Positions 62,930 to 64,000 of a stretch of DNA of 64,000 nt are shown here, piece by piece. Made by a program: the position numbers and the translations under genes. The stretch is taken from positions 1 through 64,000 of the forward strand of contig OZ242174.1 in assembly GCA_965205685.1 (NCBI GenBank), written 5' to 3'. Below the pieces are notes generated by a model, which was given only the letters and a program-made list of their open reading frames with translations, had not been told where the DNA came from and searched no databases. Within the stretch, counting starts at the first letter, position 1, and the number at the start of each line of letters is the position of its first letter. This stretch comes from WTFY01 sp965205685. Its GTDB lineage: Bacteria > Pseudomonadota > Gammaproteobacteria > UBA4575.

Positions 62930-64000
62930 ATGAAGCATATATCTTCTCTAAGTCTGGGAGTCTTAATCACTGCTCTAGCGACAACAGCAGGGTTAAATGC
63001 CCAGGAAAACAACAGAGTGGATCTTGAAAAGATTACTATCTATGGCAAGCACTTTAATACTGACAACGAGACCGGCAGTCGGCTGGGACTGACCGTCATG
63101 GAAACACCGGCAACGGTGGATGTCATTGAGGGCGATACGATCCGTGAACGCATGGATACGAGTGTCATGGAGGCCGTTACCCGTTCCGCCGGTTTTAGCA
63201 ATGATGCACACCATGCTGAAGGTGGCCTGGACATGGCCGCCAGGGGCTTTTTTGGCCAGCAAACCGTCACTAAGTTGTACGACGGCAGCAATTACTATAA
63301 CGCATTTAACACCATCACCTTTCCCTTCGACACCTGGGGCATTGAGCGTATCGAGGTACTGAAGGGGCCCTCCTCCGTACTGTACGGTGAAGGTGGCATT
63401 GGTGGTGCATTCAATGTCATCCCCAAACGGCCACAGTGGGAACCCAGTGCTGATCTGCGTATGTCCACCGGTGAAGACGATACTCGTTTCATTGGTGTCG
63501 GCCTGACCGGGGGGCTCACAGATACCCTCGCGTACCGGCTGGATTACAGCAACAGACAGTCCGATAACTGGGTGGACAGGGGTGACAGCGAAACCGAGAT
63601 GGTTTCCGCCTCATTGCTGTGGAAGGTCAGCGAGGATTTCACGCTAACAGCACGCTACGACTGGGGTGACCAAGAACCCATGCGATACTCTGGGATACCA
63701 CTAGTCGGAGATATGGAAGGTGACCTTGTAATCAATGGGGATTTCCCCCGTGAATTGCTGAAACGCAACTACGAGGTCAGCGATGCCGAGGTCCGTTACA
63801 AGGACAGCGCTGCCCGGATTAAAGCCGACTGGAATATCAGTGAACGACTGTCCATGCAGTCTGAACTGTACCGACTGCAAAACGATCGTTTCTGGCAAAA
63901 TGTCGATATGTTCGCATACGACCGGGATGCCGGCACAGTTAAGCGCGACTCACCGTTAATCATTGCGCATGACACCGAGCACAACGGCTTTCGTACCAAT
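62930..64000 (+). CDS. TonB-dependent siderophore receptor, 3' end cut by the window
   Basis: The first 357 codons of an outer-membrane receptor. It has a signal peptide (LGVLITALATTAGLNA, then QENN), a plug domain with METPATVDVIEGDTIRERM, AARGFFGQQ, and IERIEVLKGPSSVLYGEGGIGGAFNVIPKRP in blocks, the standard plug-to-barrel transition, then barrel strands (YRLDYSNRQSDNWVDRGD). GAGGGAGAAATA precedes the ATG. This layout is that of ferric-siderophore receptors; the substrate is not readable. The neighbouring di-heme oxidoreductase is consistent with iron uptake. No clear Fur box was seen upstream. Confidence 0.93.
   Translation, partial: MKHISSLSLGVLITALATTAGLNAQENNRVDLEKITIYGKHFNTDNETGSRLGLTVMETPATVDVIEGDTIRERMDTSVMEAVTRSAGFSNDAHHAEGGLDMAARGFFGQQTVTKLYDGSNYYNAFNTITFPFDTWGIERIEVLKGPSSVLYGEGGIGGAFNVIPKRPQWEPSADLRMSTGEDDTRFIGVGLTGGLTDTLAYRLDYSNRQSDNWVDRGDSETEMVSASLLWKVSEDFTLTARYDWGDQEPMRYSGIPLVGDMEGDLVINGDFPRELLKRNYEVSDAEVRYKDSAARIKADWNISERLSMQSELYRLQNDRFWQNVDMFAYDRDAGTVKRDSPLIIAHDTEHNGFRTN

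Overview
The window looks like a chromosomal segment of an aerobic gammaproteobacterium. Housekeeping neighbourhoods are of that type: rph-rdgB-hemW beside yicC, trxA-rho, cytochrome c4-dsbA with engB, an AceE-type pyruvate dehydrogenase, glnK-amtB, and biosynthetic speA with speE. It carries one tRNA gene (Phe, GAA). I found no rRNA, CRISPR array, insertion sequence, integrase or phage gene. By eye, G+C is clearly higher in about the first 25 kb than in the second half.

The most distinctive region is 27-11045, a compact sterol biosynthesis locus. Five minus-strand genes overlap or nearly touch, in transcription order: an SdmB-like 3-beta-hydroxysteroid dehydrogenase/decarboxylase, an SdmA-like Rieske oxygenase, an ERG24-type sterol C-14 reductase, a CYP51 sterol 14-alpha-demethylase, and one 1146-residue protein that fuses squalene monooxygenase to oxidosqualene cyclase. 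Together they would take squalene to a C-14-demethylated, C-14-reduced, partly C-4-demethylated sterol, as known from aerobic methanotrophs such as Methylococcus. No methane-oxidation gene is in view. Two divergent flavoenzyme genes (8478-11045), one with an altered substrate pocket, may belong to the same pathway.

Region 11188-25291 holds a Tat-exported PhoX-family protein, an aceE-aceF-ald operon (alanine and pyruvate to acetyl-CoA), a patatin-like lipase, trxA-rho, a glutathione S-transferase, a TetR-controlled two-gene operon with a clear palindromic operator, and an outer-membrane barrel protein. Region 25378-32125 holds tRNA-Phe, yggX-mutY, moaC and moaD, and a protein quality-control group (Do-type protease, CbpA-like co-chaperone, Hsp20 with a sigma-32-type promoter), then a one-domain asparaginase and yicC. 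Region 32221-46026 carries rph-rdgB-hemW, rpmE, an M48 lipoprotein protease, an ExoIX-like nuclease, a fructosamine-kinase-family gene, hemH, an HNH nuclease, priA, argS and a SPOR protein. Clusters of DnaA-box-like sequences precede rpmE and priA.

Region 46049-64000 carries an acyl-CoA synthetase, nadA, ycgL, speA/speE, a nitrogen-regulated operon (TorF-type porin, glnK, amtB) with a recognisable sigma-54 promoter and NtrC site, ubiK, a cytochrome c5-like protein, an NCS2 permease with a fused C-terminal domain and an apparently non-canonical start codon, dsbA, cytochrome c4, engB, a probable small RNA ending at engB in the place where Spot 42/ErsA lie in relatives, a di-heme oxidoreductase, and the 5' part of a TonB-dependent receptor gene cut by the window end.
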